Below, piece after piece: positions 17,816 through 28,139 of a DNA stretch of 64,000 nt; position 1 is the first letter of the stretch, and every line of letters begins with the position of its first letter. The translations under genes were made by a program, and so were the position numbers. The notes under the pieces are model-generated. The model did no database searches and was not told the DNA's origin. It saw only the letters and a program-made list of their open reading frames with translations. The stretch is from Nocardia sp. (GTDB taxonomy: Bacteria; Actinomycetota; Actinomycetes; Mycobacteriales; Mycobacteriaceae): the NCBI RefSeq assembly GCF_025465275.1, contig NZ_JAODNK010000025.1:1-64000 (forward strand). Reading direction: 5' to 3'.

Positions 17816-20343
17816 CGCGTGCGGGGTCTGGGCGTCCTGGGCAAGACACCGCGGCGCTGCACCGCTGGATCCTGTCGTTCGTCGCGGTGGTGGTTGCCGT
17901 GCTGACGGTATGTCCGTCCGCTGCGACGGCACAGCCGTCCGGCAGCGGCTCCGGTGCGGCGCCGACCGGACCGAAATTCCTGAAACTGTCCCTTGATTCG
18001 GTGACGCCGACGGCGATCACCGCCAGTAGCGACCCCTATTTCGTGGTGTCCGGCACCATCACCAATATCGGTGACCGGCCGGTCGACGATGTCAGCGTGC
18101 GGATTCAGCGCGCCGCCGCCGTCACCAACCCGAGTGGGTTGCGGTCGACGCTGCGCCTGGACCAGAACAGCTATGACGTCGCGGGCGAATTCCAGGATGT
18201 CGCAGACCGTTTGGACACCGGACAGCGAAAGCAGTTCAGCCTCACCGTCGCCCTGCACTCGGCGGCCGAATTACCCAGCGGGATCTCCTCGATCGATATC
18301 AGCGCGCCCGGCATCTATCCGCTGCTGCTGAACGTCAACGGCGCACCCAGCTACGGCGGTCAGGCGCGACTCGACGACGCCCGCTTCCTGCTGCCCGTGC
18401 TCGGCGTGCCCATCGCCACCCCCGACCCGATGAAACGCACTGTCACACCGACCGTTCCGGCCGTCCCGGACGCGCCGCCGGTCGCCACCACCATGCTGTG
18501 GCCGCTGGCCGACCGGCCTCGCCTGGTCGCCGGCGCGACGGGCTCCGTACAGGGCGAAGCCCTGCTCACCGATGACGATCTGGCGTCCTCGCTCGCCAGC
18601 GGCGGGCGACTCGACCAATTGCTGTCCGCGCTGGAAACCGCGCTCAAACCCGATGGCGGGCACGACCACAAACTCACCAGCGCACTGTGCCTGGCCATCG
18701 ATCCGGACCTGCTGCTCACCGTCTCCGATATGACGGACGACTACCGGGTGCTGGCCAGTCCCTCCGATCCGGACGGCACCACCCGGGCCGGCACCGGCGC
18801 GCACGCCGCCAAGGCCTGGCTGGACCGGCTGCGCACGCTCGCACCCTCGATGTGCGTGGTGGCGCTGCCGTTCGCGCAGGTCGACCCCACCGCGCTGGCT
18901 CAGGTCGGGGACGAGACCCTCTCGGATCGGGCCCTCAACGCACCTGCCGACCTGGTGGATTCGCTGCTGTCGGTGAAATCCGTACGCGGCGTGGCCCTGC
19001 CGGATTCCGGAACCCTCGACGCCGACGGCGCGGGCCTGCTCGCACACCACGGCTACACCACCGCCGTGCTCGCCGACAATGCCGTGGCGGCCTCCGACGG
19101 GCGCAGCAATATCTCCAGCGCCAAAAGCCCGAGCGGCGCAATCGAATCGGTGAATCCGGACATGGTGCGGCTGTCGGGGATCACCCTGCCCACCGCCGGC
19201 GATGTGCCCAACGGCCCCGAACTGCATGCCGCCACCTTCGATATCTGGTCGGCCACCGCACTCGCCGCCATCGGCTCGCATCCGCCGACACCGCCGTTCA
19301 CCCCGGACCGGGTCCGCTACGACGTCACCAACGACTCCCGCGCCGCCCGGCTGCAGGACGCACTCGGCGCGGTCTCCTGGACGGCGCTGAACCCGCAGGC
19401 CGGACGGCCACGGTCCGCGGTGCTCATGCCGCCGCAGCAGTGGGGCGCGAACCGGGACGAGGCCACCGCGCTGCTCGGACAGCTCGACCTGCTCTTCCGC
19501 AACAATCTGGCCGCACCGCGCTCGTTCGCCGAACTGCTGGCGCAGCAACCGGATCCGCAGCCGTACGACCTCGACTACCTGCCCGCCGCCGCGGACGAGG
19601 CCGTGCCCGACCACTTCGCCGAACCGGTCCGGCAGCAGGCGCACAACATCACCGAGCTCATGGGCGCCCTGGTCGACCAGCCGCAGCAGGAACTCACCCC
19701 GCGCACCTTCCTCACCCCGCTGCGTGACGACCTCATCCGGGTGCTGACCACCTCCGACCGGCGCGCCGGCGCCGCCGCGGCCGACACCACCGCACAGCGC
19801 CGCCTCGACCAGACCGCGCGCACCATCGACGACCTGTTCCATTCGGTGACCGTGCTGCCACCCGGCGGCGTCTACACCCTCGCCTCCGAACAGAGCCCGC
19901 TGCTGCTGGTCGCCCGCAACGATCTGCCGGTCGCCATCCGCATCAAATTCCGCATCGACGCACCCACCGAGACAAATATCAAAGACATCGGCGAACAACA
20001 GCTCCCGGCCAAGGGCACCCGGTCCTTCCAGATCCCGACCGAAGTGTCCGACAGCCGAAACCTGGTGATACCCATCGCGCTTACCACACCCGACGGGACC
20101 CCGCTCGGCAATGCCGTATCGGTATCCGTGCGGTCCAACGCCTACGGTCGAGTGTTGGCGATAATTACCGCGTGCGCCGGAGCACTGCTGCTCCTGCTGG
20201 CAGGTCGCCGGCTCTGGCACCGCTTCCGCGGGCAGTCGGATCCGGCGGACGAAGGCTTCGATCCGGAGAGACGACGCCGGGTGAACAAGTACCTGCGCGC
20301 GCGGAAACGCAAGCTGCGAGACGAGAACCAGGAGGCACGGTGA
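17812..20343 (+). CDS. DUF6049 family membrane-anchored protein (Rv3909 homologue)
   Basis: An 843-residue exported protein: signal/anchor helix at residues 19-41 ([22 protein letters not shown]), a large extracytoplasmic region, and a C-terminal transmembrane helix near 780-800 ([18 protein letters not shown]) followed by a basic cytoplasmic tail ([10 protein letters not shown]). The first domain looks Ig-like ([17 protein letters not shown]). It lies between mutT4 and murJ with 4-base overlaps on both sides, exactly as in mycobacteria, implying a role in envelope biogenesis together with MurJ. No enzymatic motif is seen. Confidence 0.85.
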   Translation: MTRAGSGRPGQDTAALHRWILSFVAVVVAVLTVCPSAATAQPSGSGSGAAPTGPKFLKLSLDSVTPTAITASSDPYFVVSGTITNIGDRPVDDVSVRIQRAAAVTNPSGLRSTLRLDQNSYDVAGEFQDVADRLDTGQRKQFSLTVALHSAAELPSGISSIDISAPGIYPLLLNVNGAPSYGGQARLDDARFLLPVLGVPIATPDPMKRTVTPTVPAVPDAPPVATTMLWPLADRPRLVAGATGSVQGEALLTDDDLASSLASGGRLDQLLSALETALKPDGGHDHKLTSALCLAIDPDLLLTVSDMTDDYRVLASPSDPDGTTRAGTGAHAAKAWLDRLRTLAPSMCVVALPFAQVDPTALAQVGDETLSDRALNAPADLVDSLLSVKSVRGVALPDSGTLDADGAGLLAHHGYTTAVLADNAVAASDGRSNISSAKSPSGAIESVNPDMVRLSGITLPTAGDVPNGPELHAATFDIWSATALAAIGSHPPTPPFTPDRVRYDVTNDSRAARLQDALGAVSWTALNPQAGRPRSAVLMPPQQWGANRDEATALLGQLDLLFRNNLAAPRSFAELLAQQPDPQPYDLDYLPAAADEAVPDHFAEPVRQQAHNITELMGALVDQPQQELTPRTFLTPLRDDLIRVLTTSDRRAGAAAADTTAQRRLDQTARTIDDLFHSVTVLPPGGVYTLASEQSPLLLVARNDLPVAIRIKFRIDAPTETNIKDIGEQQLPAKGTRSFQIPTEVSDSRNLVIPIALTTPDGTPLGNAVSVSVRSNAYGRVLAIITACAGALLLLLAGRRLWHRFRGQSDPADEGFDPERRRRVNKYLRARKRKLRDENQEAR

Positions 20344-23300
20344 GCGAGTACGGCGGACCGCGCTCGACCGGCCGACCCGACGGCAGTGACGGCCCGCCCG
20401 CGCGCCGGGCACCGTCGGCGCCCTGGGAGCGTGGTGCGCCCGCACCGCAGCGCCCGGCACCGCAGGGTCCGCATCCGGCACCGCAGGGTCCGCGTCCGGT
20501 ACCACAGGGACCGCGCAGTGGCGGCTTTCCGCCGGTGCCACAGGGAAATCCGCCGGGGGCACCCCGTCGTCCGCTACCCGGTCAACCGTCCGGTCCGCTG
20601 CCGGTGCGGGGACCGCGCCCGGGCGAATCCGGGCCCATCATGCAGCGGCCACCCGCACCCGGACAGCCGCCGCGACAGCCGCAACCGCCGCGCCCGGCGG
20701 GGCCCCCGCGCGGAAACGCCTACGTTCCCGAAGAAGACCGATACCACTGGGGACACGGCAACCCGGCCGATCCCAATCGGGCTCCCGGAATCGGGCCACG
20801 GCCCACCCCGCGCGACGGAATGCGCTACCCGGAGTCGAATCCGGTGCCGCGGCACTCGCAACCTGTGCCCCTGCAGTCGCGCGGCGGGCCGACGACGCGG
20901 GAACAGCAGCAGGTCGAGAAGGCCGAGAACTCGAACGCCCGATTGGTCCGGGACTCCGGATCCATCGCCATCGCGACCCTGGTCAGCCGCATCACCGGCT
21001 TCGGCAAACAGCTGCTGCTGCTGACCGTGCTCGGGCCGGCCATCGCCAGCGCCTTCACCGTCGCCAGCACCATCCCGACCATGATCTCCGAACTGCTGCT
21101 CGGCGCGGTCCTCACCGCCATCGTGGTGCCCACCCTGGTGCGCGCCGAGAAAGAGGACCCCGACGGCGGCAGCGCCTTCGTCCGGCGGCTGTTCACCGCC
21201 GCAATGACCGTGCTGGGTATCGGCACCACTCTGGCCCTCGTACTCGCACCCGTACTGACCACCCACGTCTTTCTCTCGAACGACGGCAAGGTCAATACCG
21301 CGCTCACCACCGCACTGACCTTCCTGCTGCTGCCCGCCGTGTTCTTCTACGGCACCTCGGCGCTGATGATGGCCATCCTGAATACCCACGGTGTGTTCAA
21401 ACCCGGTGCGTGGGCGCCGGTATTGAACAACCTCGTGGTCCTCACGGTTCTCATCGCCTACCGGCTCACACCCGGTGAGATCAGCCTGAATCCCGTCCGC
21501 ATGGGCGATACGAAACTGCTGGTCCTCGGCATCGGCGTGACCGTCGGCGTCGCGGTCCAGGTGATCAGCCTGATGCCCGCCATCCGCCGCGAAGGCATCG
21601 ACCTGCGACCGCTGTGGGGCGTGGACGCCCGGCTCAGGCAGTTCGGCGGCATGGCCGGGGCGATCATGCTGTACGTGCTGATCAGCCAGATCGGCTGGAC
21701 CTTCGCGACCCGCGTCTCCTCACACGTCGATGTCGCCGGTCCCGCCATCTACCAAAATGCCTGGCTGCTCCTGCAATTGCCGTACGGCGTACTCGGCGTG
21801 ACGCTGCTGACCGCGATCATGCCGCGGTTGAGCCGCAATGCCGCCGCCGACGACACACCCGCCGTGGTCGACGATCTCGGCACCGCCACCCGGCTCACCA
21901 TGATCGCGCTCATCCCGGTCGTCACCTTCCTGACCTTCGCCGGACCGCAGATCGGCCGCGCCCTCTACGGCTACGGGCACTTCGGGCCCGGCCAGGCCGG
22001 ACGCCTCGGCGAGGCCGTCTCCTGGTCCGCGTTCACGCTGATCCCGTACGCGCTGGTACTGATCCACCTGCGCGTGTTCTACGCCCGCGAGCAGGCCTGG
22101 ACGCCGACCTGGATCATCCTCGGCATCACCAGCGTGAAGATCGCGCTGTCGGCGCTCGCGCCGGTCGTCGTCGACGAACGCCACGTGGTGATCGCGCTCG
22201 GTGTCGCCAACGGCCTCGGCTTCGTCTCCGGCGCCGTCATCGGTGGCTGGCTGCTGCACCGCAGCCTCGGCGATCTGCGCATGGCCAATGTCGGGCACAC
22301 CATCACCCGGGTGGTGGGGGCCTCGCTGGCCGGTGGTGTGGTCATGTGGACCGCCGACAAAGTCATAGGACTGCACCGGCTTTCGGAGTCGTTCGGCGGC
22401 ATCGGATCACTCGTCCGCGTCGCGCTCACGGCAATCATCATGTTCGGCGTCGCCTTCGGCCTCATGCGGCTGGCCGGGATCCCCGAAATCGTCGCCATCA
22501 CGGTGGCGATCTCGCGGCGCCTCGGCTTCACCCCGCCCGCGCCGGACATGGATCTCGACGGCGGGCCGATCGACGGCATCCACGCAACAACGCTGCTCCC
22601 GAAGCCGGATCTGCGCGCCGCGCCGTACTACTACCGGTTCGACCCATACCTCGACGCGCAGACGATGGTGCTGCCCGTTATCCGACCCGATGCGGTTGAC
22701 ATCACCGGCAAGGGTGAGTTCCCGTACCCTGTTCGGCAGAGAAGCGCAAGCGCCGCATCCGGTGTTCCAGACGACTATGAGAGGCCGGATGAGGGCTCTC
22801 GCGCGGCCTCGGACGACGGCGTCTACCAGGCACCGGGTTCGGCCCAGACACATCGGTCTCCGACATACCAGGGCGAAGGAGGAACCAGGGTGAGCGACGA
22901 CGCGGTGAGCGGCGTCCCGGCCGCCGAATCCGCAGCGGCCGCGGGCGGTGGGCTCTCCACGGATGCGCCCCCGACTCCGGACAAGAAGATCGGAAAGCAG
23001 AGCGGCAAAGCCGATTCCGCCGACCGATCTTCCGGACGCGGCGACCGAGGCGAACCGGACGACCTACCGGACGAAGGTGGCGCAGGCCCCGAAACCGGTG
23101 TCTACGAGGCGATCTCTCCTCAGATGCCGCCCATGCGGGTGGAGGCGACCAAGCGTATTCAGCGCGGTCCCAAACTGCTGCCCGGCGCCTCCGTCGCGGG
23201 CGGCCGCTACCGGTTGCTCGCCGGCCACGGCGGTGCGCGCGGCCTGAAGTTCTGGCAGGCACTGGATGTGAAGCTCGACCGCGAGGTCGCGCTCACCTTC

Positions 23301-24692
23301 GTCGACGCCGACCAGCAGGCCGCCGAGAATTCCGGACACGATGGGCCGCAGGCGATCCTGTCCCGCACCCTGAGACTCGGGCGCATCAACTCGCCCGGCC
23401 TCGCCCGCGTGCTCGACGTGGTCCGCGGCTCCTCCGGCGGCATCGTCGTCGCCGAATGGACGCCCGGCCGCTCGCTCAAGGAGATGGCGGACACCGTGCC
23501 GTCCCCGATAGGAGCGGCGCGCGCCATCCGGGCGCTCGCGGCGGCAGCCGAACTCGCACACCGCGGCGGCGGCTCGCTGTCCATCGATCACCCGGATCGG
23601 GTGCGCATCAGCGCTTCCGGTGACGCGGTGCTCGCCTTCCCCGGCACCCTCGGTGATTCCGACGCGCAATCGGACGTCCGCGGGCTCGGGGCCATGCTGT
23701 ACGCGCTCATCACGGCGCACTGGCCGATTCGCGTCGGCGGCGTCACCGGCACCGCGGCGACCATCGGCGGACTGCCGCTGGCCGATTTCGGGCCGGACGG
23801 AACTCCGGTGGAGCCCAGGACCATTCGGCCCGAGGTGCCCTTCGAGATCTCCGCGGTCGCGGTGCGCTCGCTGGAATCCAATAAGGGTGTACGCACCGCC
23901 GCCACCGTCCAGCACGTGCTGGAGCAGGCGTCGGTCGTCGACCAGAAGACCGACCTCATCCCGGTGCTGCGCCTGGGCCAGCGGCCGCCCTCGGCACCGG
24001 ACGAGACCCTGGCCGATCCGGAACTGCTCGCCGCCGAGAAGGAACGCTCGCAGCGGATGATGTGGATCCTGGTCGGACTCGGCGTGCTGGCCTCGCTGGT
24101 GGTCGGCGTCATCATCTGGTGGCTGCTGAGCGTGTTCGCGCCCGGCAGTTCCGAAGCGCCGCTGAACGAACAGCGCAATATCGGTCTCACCACGTCCAGC
24201 CCGATACCCACCTCACCGGGTGCTCCCGCGCCGACCGGCGCTGCGGCGCAGGGTGTTCCGGTACCGGTCACCGGCGCCATGGTGTTCTCGCCCGAGGGCA
24301 CCCCGGACGGTGTGGGCAGCATCGGGGCCGTGCTGGACAACAACCCCGTCACCGTGTGGCGGACCGACGCGTACTTCCAGCAGTTCCCCGCCCTCAAGAA
24401 GGGGGTGGGGATCATGACGACGCTCGGCAGCCCCAGCAAGCTCACCAAGGTGATCATCGATTCGCCGACACCGGGAACCGTGGTCGAGATCCGCACCTCG
24501 CCCACGGCCGCGCCGACCCTCGATCAGACCCAGCTCATCGGGTCGGCGACGCTCGGCAACGGGACCACCGAGATCGCGGTGCAGGCCGACCAGCCCGCCC
24601 GCTACGTGCTGGTGTGGATCACCGCGCTCGCTCAGAACGGTGGGCAATACCAGACGTCCATCGGTGAAGTGCGCTACGAGGCCGCGCCCTAG
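20340..24692 (+). CDS. murJ: Lipid II flippase MurJ fused to a pseudokinase and extracellular domain
   Basis: A 1450-residue MviN/MurJ protein. Residues 1-195 are a Pro/Gln-rich cytoplasmic tail with PQGP repeats. About 200-725 hold the 14-helix MOP flippase core that moves lipid II across the membrane (LVSRITGFGKQLLL start motif). About 945-1200 form a kinase-like fold lacking the beta3 lysine (EVALTFVD) and the HRD motif, i.e. a pseudokinase as in M. tuberculosis MviN, where phosphorylation recruits FhaA. A single helix (1240-1266, WILVGLGVLASLVVGVIIWW) leads to an extracytoplasmic discoidin-like domain. GTG at 20340 with AGGAGG upstream overlaps the previous stop. It is about 270 residues longer than the mycobacterial protein, mainly in the tails. 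Confidence 0.93.
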   Translation: MSEYGGPRSTGRPDGSDGPPARRAPSAPWERGAPAPQRPAPQGPHPAPQGPRPVPQGPRSGGFPPVPQGNPPGAPRRPLPGQPSGPLPVRGPRPGESGPIMQRPPAPGQPPRQPQPPRPAGPPRGNAYVPEEDRYHWGHGNPADPNRAPGIGPRPTPRDGMRYPESNPVPRHSQPVPLQSRGGPTTREQQQVEKAENSNARLVRDSGSIAIATLVSRITGFGKQLLLLTVLGPAIASAFTVASTIPTMISELLLGAVLTAIVVPTLVRAEKEDPDGGSAFVRRLFTAAMTVLGIGTTLALVLAPVLTTHVFLSNDGKVNTALTTALTFLLLPAVFFYGTSALMMAILNTHGVFKPGAWAPVLNNLVVLTVLIAYRLTPGEISLNPVRMGDTKLLVLGIGVTVGVAVQVISLMPAIRREGIDLRPLWGVDARLRQFGGMAGAIMLYVLISQIGWTFATRVSSHVDVAGPAIYQNAWLLLQLPYGVLGVTLLTAIMPRLSRNAAADDTPAVVDDLGTATRLTMIALIPVVTFLTFAGPQIGRALYGYGHFGPGQAGRLGEAVSWSAFTLIPYALVLIHLRVFYAREQAWTPTWIILGITSVKIALSALAPVVVDERHVVIALGVANGLGFVSGAVIGGWLLHRSLGDLRMANVGHTITRVVGASLAGGVVMWTADKVIGLHRLSESFGGIGSLVRVALTAIIMFGVAFGLMRLAGIPEIVAITVAISRRLGFTPPAPDMDLDGGPIDGIHATTLLPKPDLRAAPYYYRFDPYLDAQTMVLPVIRPDAVDITGKGEFPYPVRQRSASAASGVPDDYERPDEGSRAASDDGVYQAPGSAQTHRSPTYQGEGGTRVSDDAVSGVPAAESAAAAGGGLSTDAPPTPDKKIGKQSGKADSADRSSGRGDRGEPDDLPDEGGAGPETGVYEAISPQMPPMRVEATKRIQRGPKLLPGASVAGGRYRLLAGHGGARGLKFWQALDVKLDREVALTFVDADQQAAENSGHDGPQAILSRTLRLGRINSPGLARVLDVVRGSSGGIVVAEWTPGRSLKEMADTVPSPIGAARAIRALAAAAELAHRGGGSLSIDHPDRVRISASGDAVLAFPGTLGDSDAQSDVRGLGAMLYALITAHWPIRVGGVTGTAATIGGLPLADFGPDGTPVEPRTIRPEVPFEISAVAVRSLESNKGVRTAATVQHVLEQASVVDQKTDLIPVLRLGQRPPSAPDETLADPELLAAEKERSQRMMWILVGLGVLASLVVGVIIWWLLSVFAPGSSEAPLNEQRNIGLTTSSPIPTSPGAPAPTGAAAQGVPVPVTGAMVFSPEGTPDGVGSIGAVLDNNPVTVWRTDAYFQQFPALKKGVGIMTTLGSPSKLTKVIIDSPTPGTVVEIRTSPTAAPTLDQTQLIGSATLGNGTTEIAVQADQPARYVLVWITALAQNGGQYQTSIGEVRYEAAP

Positions 24693-24727
24693 TTCCGAGG
24701 CCGTGCCGTGACCTCCGGCCTCGGAAC
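24692..24727 (+). terminator. Hairpin downstream of murJ
   Basis: A perfect 11-bp inverted repeat, GTTCCGAGGCC ... GGCCTCGGAAC, begins at the last base of murJ with a 14-base loop. There is no T tract, as is common for intrinsic terminators in actinobacteria. It probably separates murJ from sigM transcription. Confidence 0.6.
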
Positions 24728-24784
24728 CAGCGTGTCCGGTTCGCCCGAAAAAGCCCGCTAGCTGCGCTTTTATTGCCCAAACCA

Positions 24785-24814
24785 TTGCTACCGAATCGTT
24801 ATCTTCGATATGAT
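24785..24814 (+). promoter_or_regulatory. Candidate sigM promoter
   Basis: TTGCTA (24785-24790), an 18-base spacer and TATGAT (24809-24814) lie about 50 bases before the sigM start. The sequence is more AT-rich than the surroundings. This is a housekeeping-type match; no clear ECF (GGAAC) box was seen, so autoregulation is not evident here. Confidence 0.4.
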
Positions 24815-24862
24815 CTTGCGTACTCTCTGCAGGTTTCAGGAGTTGCAGGTTCAGGAGTTGCA

Positions 24863-25489
24863 TTGTCAACTGCGAAGCAATACGAGGTAGCGACCGAGCC
24901 GACCACTCGGTCCACAGCGACGGCTGTCCGGACCCGGCTGCCAAGAGTCGCCGAGGCCACCGATCGCGCTCTCCTAGCCGCCCACGCCACCGGCGAGCGG
25001 CACGCCTTCGCCGAACTATTACGGCGCCATCGCGATCACCTCTGGCAGACCGCCATGCGCGCCTCCTACACGCCCGAGGACGCCGCCGACTCGCTGCAGG
25101 ACGCCCTGCTCTCCGCCCACCGCGGCGCCGGCGCCTTCCGCGGCGACGCCGAGGTACGCAGCTGGTTGCACCGCATCGTGGTGAACGCCTGCCTCGATCG
25201 CATCCGTCGCAACAAACTGCGGCGCACGGTACCGTTATCGGACGAGTCGTTGCTCGAACCCCTTTATGCCCGCGACGATTTCGCGAGCCTGGAGGCCGGA
25301 CTTGTCATCGACGCAGCATTGTTCACGCTGCCCGCCGAACAGCGCACCGCGCTCGTCGCCGTGGAGCTCGAAGAACTGTCGATCGCGGAAGCCGCAGCGC
25401 TGCTCGGAGTTCCGGCCGGAACCATCAAGAGCCGGTGCGCCCGCGGCCGGCGACGACTCGAAGAACATCTGCACTCGATGAACACCTGA
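24863..25489 (+). CDS. sigM: ECF RNA polymerase sigma factor SigM
   Basis: A 208-residue ECF sigma factor. Region 2 spans about residues 48-110 (FAELLRRHRDHLWQTAMRAS, YTPEDAADSLQDALLSAHRG, FRGDAEVRSWLHRIVVNACLDRIRR). Region 4 is in the last 60 residues (LPAEQRTALVAVELEELSI, GTIKSRCARGRRRLEEHL). I take TTG at 24863 as start because CAGGAG lies six bases upstream; the ORF track begins 30 codons earlier without a ribosome site. The sequence before the start is a duplicated CAGGAGTTGCA, giving two Shine-Dalgarno copies. It is followed by its anti-sigma gene, the Rv3911-Rv3912 order. In mycobacteria SigM controls secreted ESX/lipid genes in late stationary phase. Confidence 0.9.
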   Translation: MSTAKQYEVATEPTTRSTATAVRTRLPRVAEATDRALLAAHATGERHAFAELLRRHRDHLWQTAMRASYTPEDAADSLQDALLSAHRGAGAFRGDAEVRSWLHRIVVNACLDRIRRNKLRRTVPLSDESLLEPLYARDDFASLEAGLVIDAALFTLPAEQRTALVAVELEELSIAEAAALLGVPAGTIKSRCARGRRRLEEHLHSMNT

Positions 25490-25595
25490 ATCCGCTGCGA
25501 AGCAAGCAGGATAGCGGGAACCGGATTGCACTCCGGTGCGTCAAAAACTAAGACAGGTCTGCGAATTCCCATATCGGGTCCGATCTGGAGGGGCG

Positions 25596-26516
25596 ATGAA
25601 CGAGGACTACGCAGGAGGACCAGTGGCAGCAGGGACGATTCCCCGGCCGCCGTACTCCTCCGAGCTGCTCGCCGATCTGCACGCCGGGAACGTCCCGGCA
25701 GACCTGTCCGCCCAGCTGTGGACGCAGGTCCGCCGCGATCCGGACGCCATGCACTACCTGCGCTCCCTGGACCAGGTGAACACCCGCCTGCGCGACCTCG
25801 GCCGCGACGAGCACATCGCACACCCCATGCCCATCGCCATCACCGCACGCCTGGAACTAATGATCGACAATCTCGCCGCCACCGACCTGGACGCCAGCGA
25901 TCGAGTGGCCACCGTGCACCGCCTCCCGGTGCCCCGCCAATCCACCCATCCCGCACCGCCTTCCACCGCACCCATGCCGGTGCTGAACGGTTCGGCCATC
26001 TTCGATACCGGGCGGCTGGACCCCCGCGATCTCGACGACCTCGTCCCCGAGGAGTCCGAGCCGGAGTTCGATCTCACGCCCGGGCCCGCCCCGGCGACCG
26101 AGCGGTTCTCCAATCGGCTCCGCTGGCTCACCGCGGCCGCGGCCACCGCAGCCATCACCGCGGGAGCCGTGGTGGCCGTGGATGCCGTACAGACCCGCAC
26201 CGGGGCGCCCACTGCCGCGCAGCCCACCGCCGATATACCGCTGGCGGCGGACCTTCCTCCCACTGTGGTGCTCGCCGCCATGGGCCACCATGACATCAGC
26301 GGGCCACTCGCAAGCGGCACCGCGCTATCGAGCTGCTTGCAGGCCGCCGGCCTCGAGCGCTCGGTACTCGGGTCGCGTAGCGTCGTCTACGGCGGCAAGC
26401 AGGCCGTTCTCGTGCTGCTCGCGGGCCCGCACGCGCCGCAGATCACAGCCGCCGTGCTCGACAACGGCTGCGGACCGGGGAACCCGCAGGTACTGGCCAG
26501 CGCCGATATCGGCTGA
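25596..26516 (+). CDS. rsmA: Anti-sigma-M factor RsmA-like membrane protein
   Basis: A 306-residue single-pass membrane protein directly downstream of sigM. Residues 1-110 form a soluble anti-sigma domain ([20 protein letters not shown] ... [18 protein letters not shown]). A Pro-rich linker follows, a membrane helix lies near residues 172-192 ([21 protein letters not shown]), and an extracytoplasmic domain of 110 residues ends the protein. Position and architecture match Rv3912. Start ATG 25596 follows GGAGGGG closely; a GTG ten codons later is an alternative. Confidence 0.85.
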   Translation: MNEDYAGGPVAAGTIPRPPYSSELLADLHAGNVPADLSAQLWTQVRRDPDAMHYLRSLDQVNTRLRDLGRDEHIAHPMPIAITARLELMIDNLAATDLDASDRVATVHRLPVPRQSTHPAPPSTAPMPVLNGSAIFDTGRLDPRDLDDLVPEESEPEFDLTPGPAPATERFSNRLRWLTAAAATAAITAGAVVAVDAVQTRTGAPTAAQPTADIPLAADLPPTVVLAAMGHHDISGPLASGTALSSCLQAAGLERSVLGSRSVVYGGKQAVLVLLAGPHAPQITAAVLDNGCGPGNPQVLASADIG

Positions 26517-26528
26517 CGGCCGGCCGTT

Positions 26529-26556
26529 GCTCCCATCCACCGGTGTGGATGGGAGC
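26529..26556 (+). terminator. Hairpin between rsmA and trxB
   Basis: A perfect 12-bp stem, GCTCCCATCCAC / GTGGATGGGAGC, with a CGGT tetraloop lies 12 bases after the rsmA stop. It lacks a T run but is strong enough to end the sigM-rsmA transcript. Confidence 0.7.
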
Positions 26557-26646
26557 GCCACCGCCTACCCCGGGCCCCCTGGGAACAACAGCGTTTACGC
26601 TGTGGTTGACCGACATGCCTGTTTCACAACTGCCTCGGAGGACCCT

Positions 26647-27645
26647 TTGAGTACCGCTGTTCGCGACCTGATCATCGTCGGTTCCGGACCGGCCGGATAC
26701 ACGGCGGCTGTGTACGCGGCGCGTGCGGAACTCCAGCCGATCCTCTTCGAAGGCACCCAGTTCGGTGGCGCCCTCATGACCACCACCGAGGTCGAGAACT
26801 TCCCCGGCTTCCGCGGCGGCATCATGGGCCCGGATCTGATGGAGGAGATGCGCGAGCAGGCCAAGCGATTCGGCGCGGATATCCGCACCGAGGACGTGGA
26901 CGAGCTCGACCTCTCCGGTCCGATCAAGAAGGTCACCGTCGGCGATGAGGTATTCGAGGCGTACGCCGTGATCCTCGCCATGGGTTCGGCGGCCCGCTAC
27001 CTGAACATCCCCGGTGAGCAGGAACTGCTCGGCCGCGGTGTCAGCGCCTGCGCCACCTGCGACGGCTTCTTCTTCAAGGGCCAGGACATCGTGGTGGTCG
27101 GCGGCGGCGACTCGGCCATGGAGGAGGCCACCTTCCTCACCAAGTTCGCCTCCAGCGTCACCATCATCCACCGCCGCGAGGAATTCCGGGCCTCCCGCAT
27201 CATGCTGGAGCGCGCCAAGGCCAACGACAAGATCCGTTTCCTGCTGAACACCGAAGTGACTGCGGTGCACGGTGATTCGGCTGTCACCAACCTGAGCATT
27301 CGCGACACCCGCACCGGCGAGACCTCGCAGCTGCCGGCCACCGGCCTGTTCGTCGCCATCGGCCACGACCCGCGCAGCGAACTGGTGCGCGGCCAGGTCG
27401 AGTTGGACGGCGAGGGCTACGTCCAGGTCGACGGCCAGTCCACCTACACCTCGCTGCCGGGCGTCTTCGCCGCCGGCGACCTCGTCGACCACACCTACCG
27501 GCAGGCCATCACCGCGGCCGGGACCGGCTGCCGCTCGGCCATCGACGCCGAACGCTGGCTCGCCGACCAGGGCGACATCACCAGCAACACACTCGATCAC
27601 GCCGGTCACTCGGTGGAATCGAACACTGCGGTAATCAGTAACTAG
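26647..27645 (+). CDS. trxB: Thioredoxin-disulfide reductase
   Basis: A 332-residue low-molecular-weight thioredoxin reductase. The FAD-binding [16 protein letters not shown] is at residues 11-26, the redox-active CATCDG near 137-142, the NADPH-binding [10 protein letters not shown] near 154-163, and the second FAD motif [21 protein letters not shown] near 275-295. The start is TTG at 26647 with CGGAGGA five bases upstream; the ORF track begins far upstream inside rsmA. It passes NADPH electrons to TrxA, encoded 11 bases downstream. Confidence 0.97.
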   Translation: MSTAVRDLIIVGSGPAGYTAAVYAARAELQPILFEGTQFGGALMTTTEVENFPGFRGGIMGPDLMEEMREQAKRFGADIRTEDVDELDLSGPIKKVTVGDEVFEAYAVILAMGSAARYLNIPGEQELLGRGVSACATCDGFFFKGQDIVVVGGGDSAMEEATFLTKFASSVTIIHRREEFRASRIMLERAKANDKIRFLLNTEVTAVHGDSAVTNLSIRDTRTGETSQLPATGLFVAIGHDPRSELVRGQVELDGEGYVQVDGQSTYTSLPGVFAAGDLVDHTYRQAITAAGTGCRSAIDAERWLADQGDITSNTLDHAGHSVESNTAVISN

Positions 27646-27656
27646 AAGGAGTCACC

Positions 27657-27995
27657 ATGTCGGACGCCAAGACCACCGCCACGAAGACCGTCACCGACGC
27701 CACCTTCGCCCAGGACGTGCTGGCCAGCGAGAAGCCCGTCCTGGTCGACTTCTGGGCCTCCTGGTGCGGCCCGTGCAAGATGGTCGCCCCGGTGCTCGAA
27801 GAGATCGCCGCCACCCACTCCGACAGCCTGACCATCGCCAAGGTCGACGCGGACGCGAATCCGGAGGCCTCGAAGGACTACGGCATTCTGTCGTTGCCTA
27901 CCATGGTGCTGTTCCAAGGGGGCAAGGAGATCAAGCGGATCGTCGGCGCAAAGGGCAAAGCGGCCCTTCTGCGCGAACTCGAGGGTGTTATCTGA
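27657..27995 (+). CDS. trxA: Thioredoxin
   Basis: A 112-residue thioredoxin with the active site WASWCGPCK (residues 34-42), the cis-proline loop LPTMVLFQGG and the usual VDFWA start of the fold. AAGGAG precedes the ATG by six bases. Cotranscribed with trxB; the pair provides cytoplasmic thiol-disulfide reduction. Confidence 0.97.
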   Translation: MSDAKTTATKTVTDATFAQDVLASEKPVLVDFWASWCGPCKMVAPVLEEIAATHSDSLTIAKVDADANPEASKDYGILSLPTMVLFQGGKEIKRIVGAKGKAALLRELEGVI

Positions 27996-28139
27996 CGACG
28001 CGCCGTACGATGCCTGCACTCGACAGTTGCCGAAATCTGGTCCGGGTCTGAGAGAATCGACCAGCGCTCCGGTCATGCGAAGGTGTGAACTTTTGCATGA
28101 GTGGGTACCCGGGTTGGCGGAAGGAAAGGGCTCTTACGC

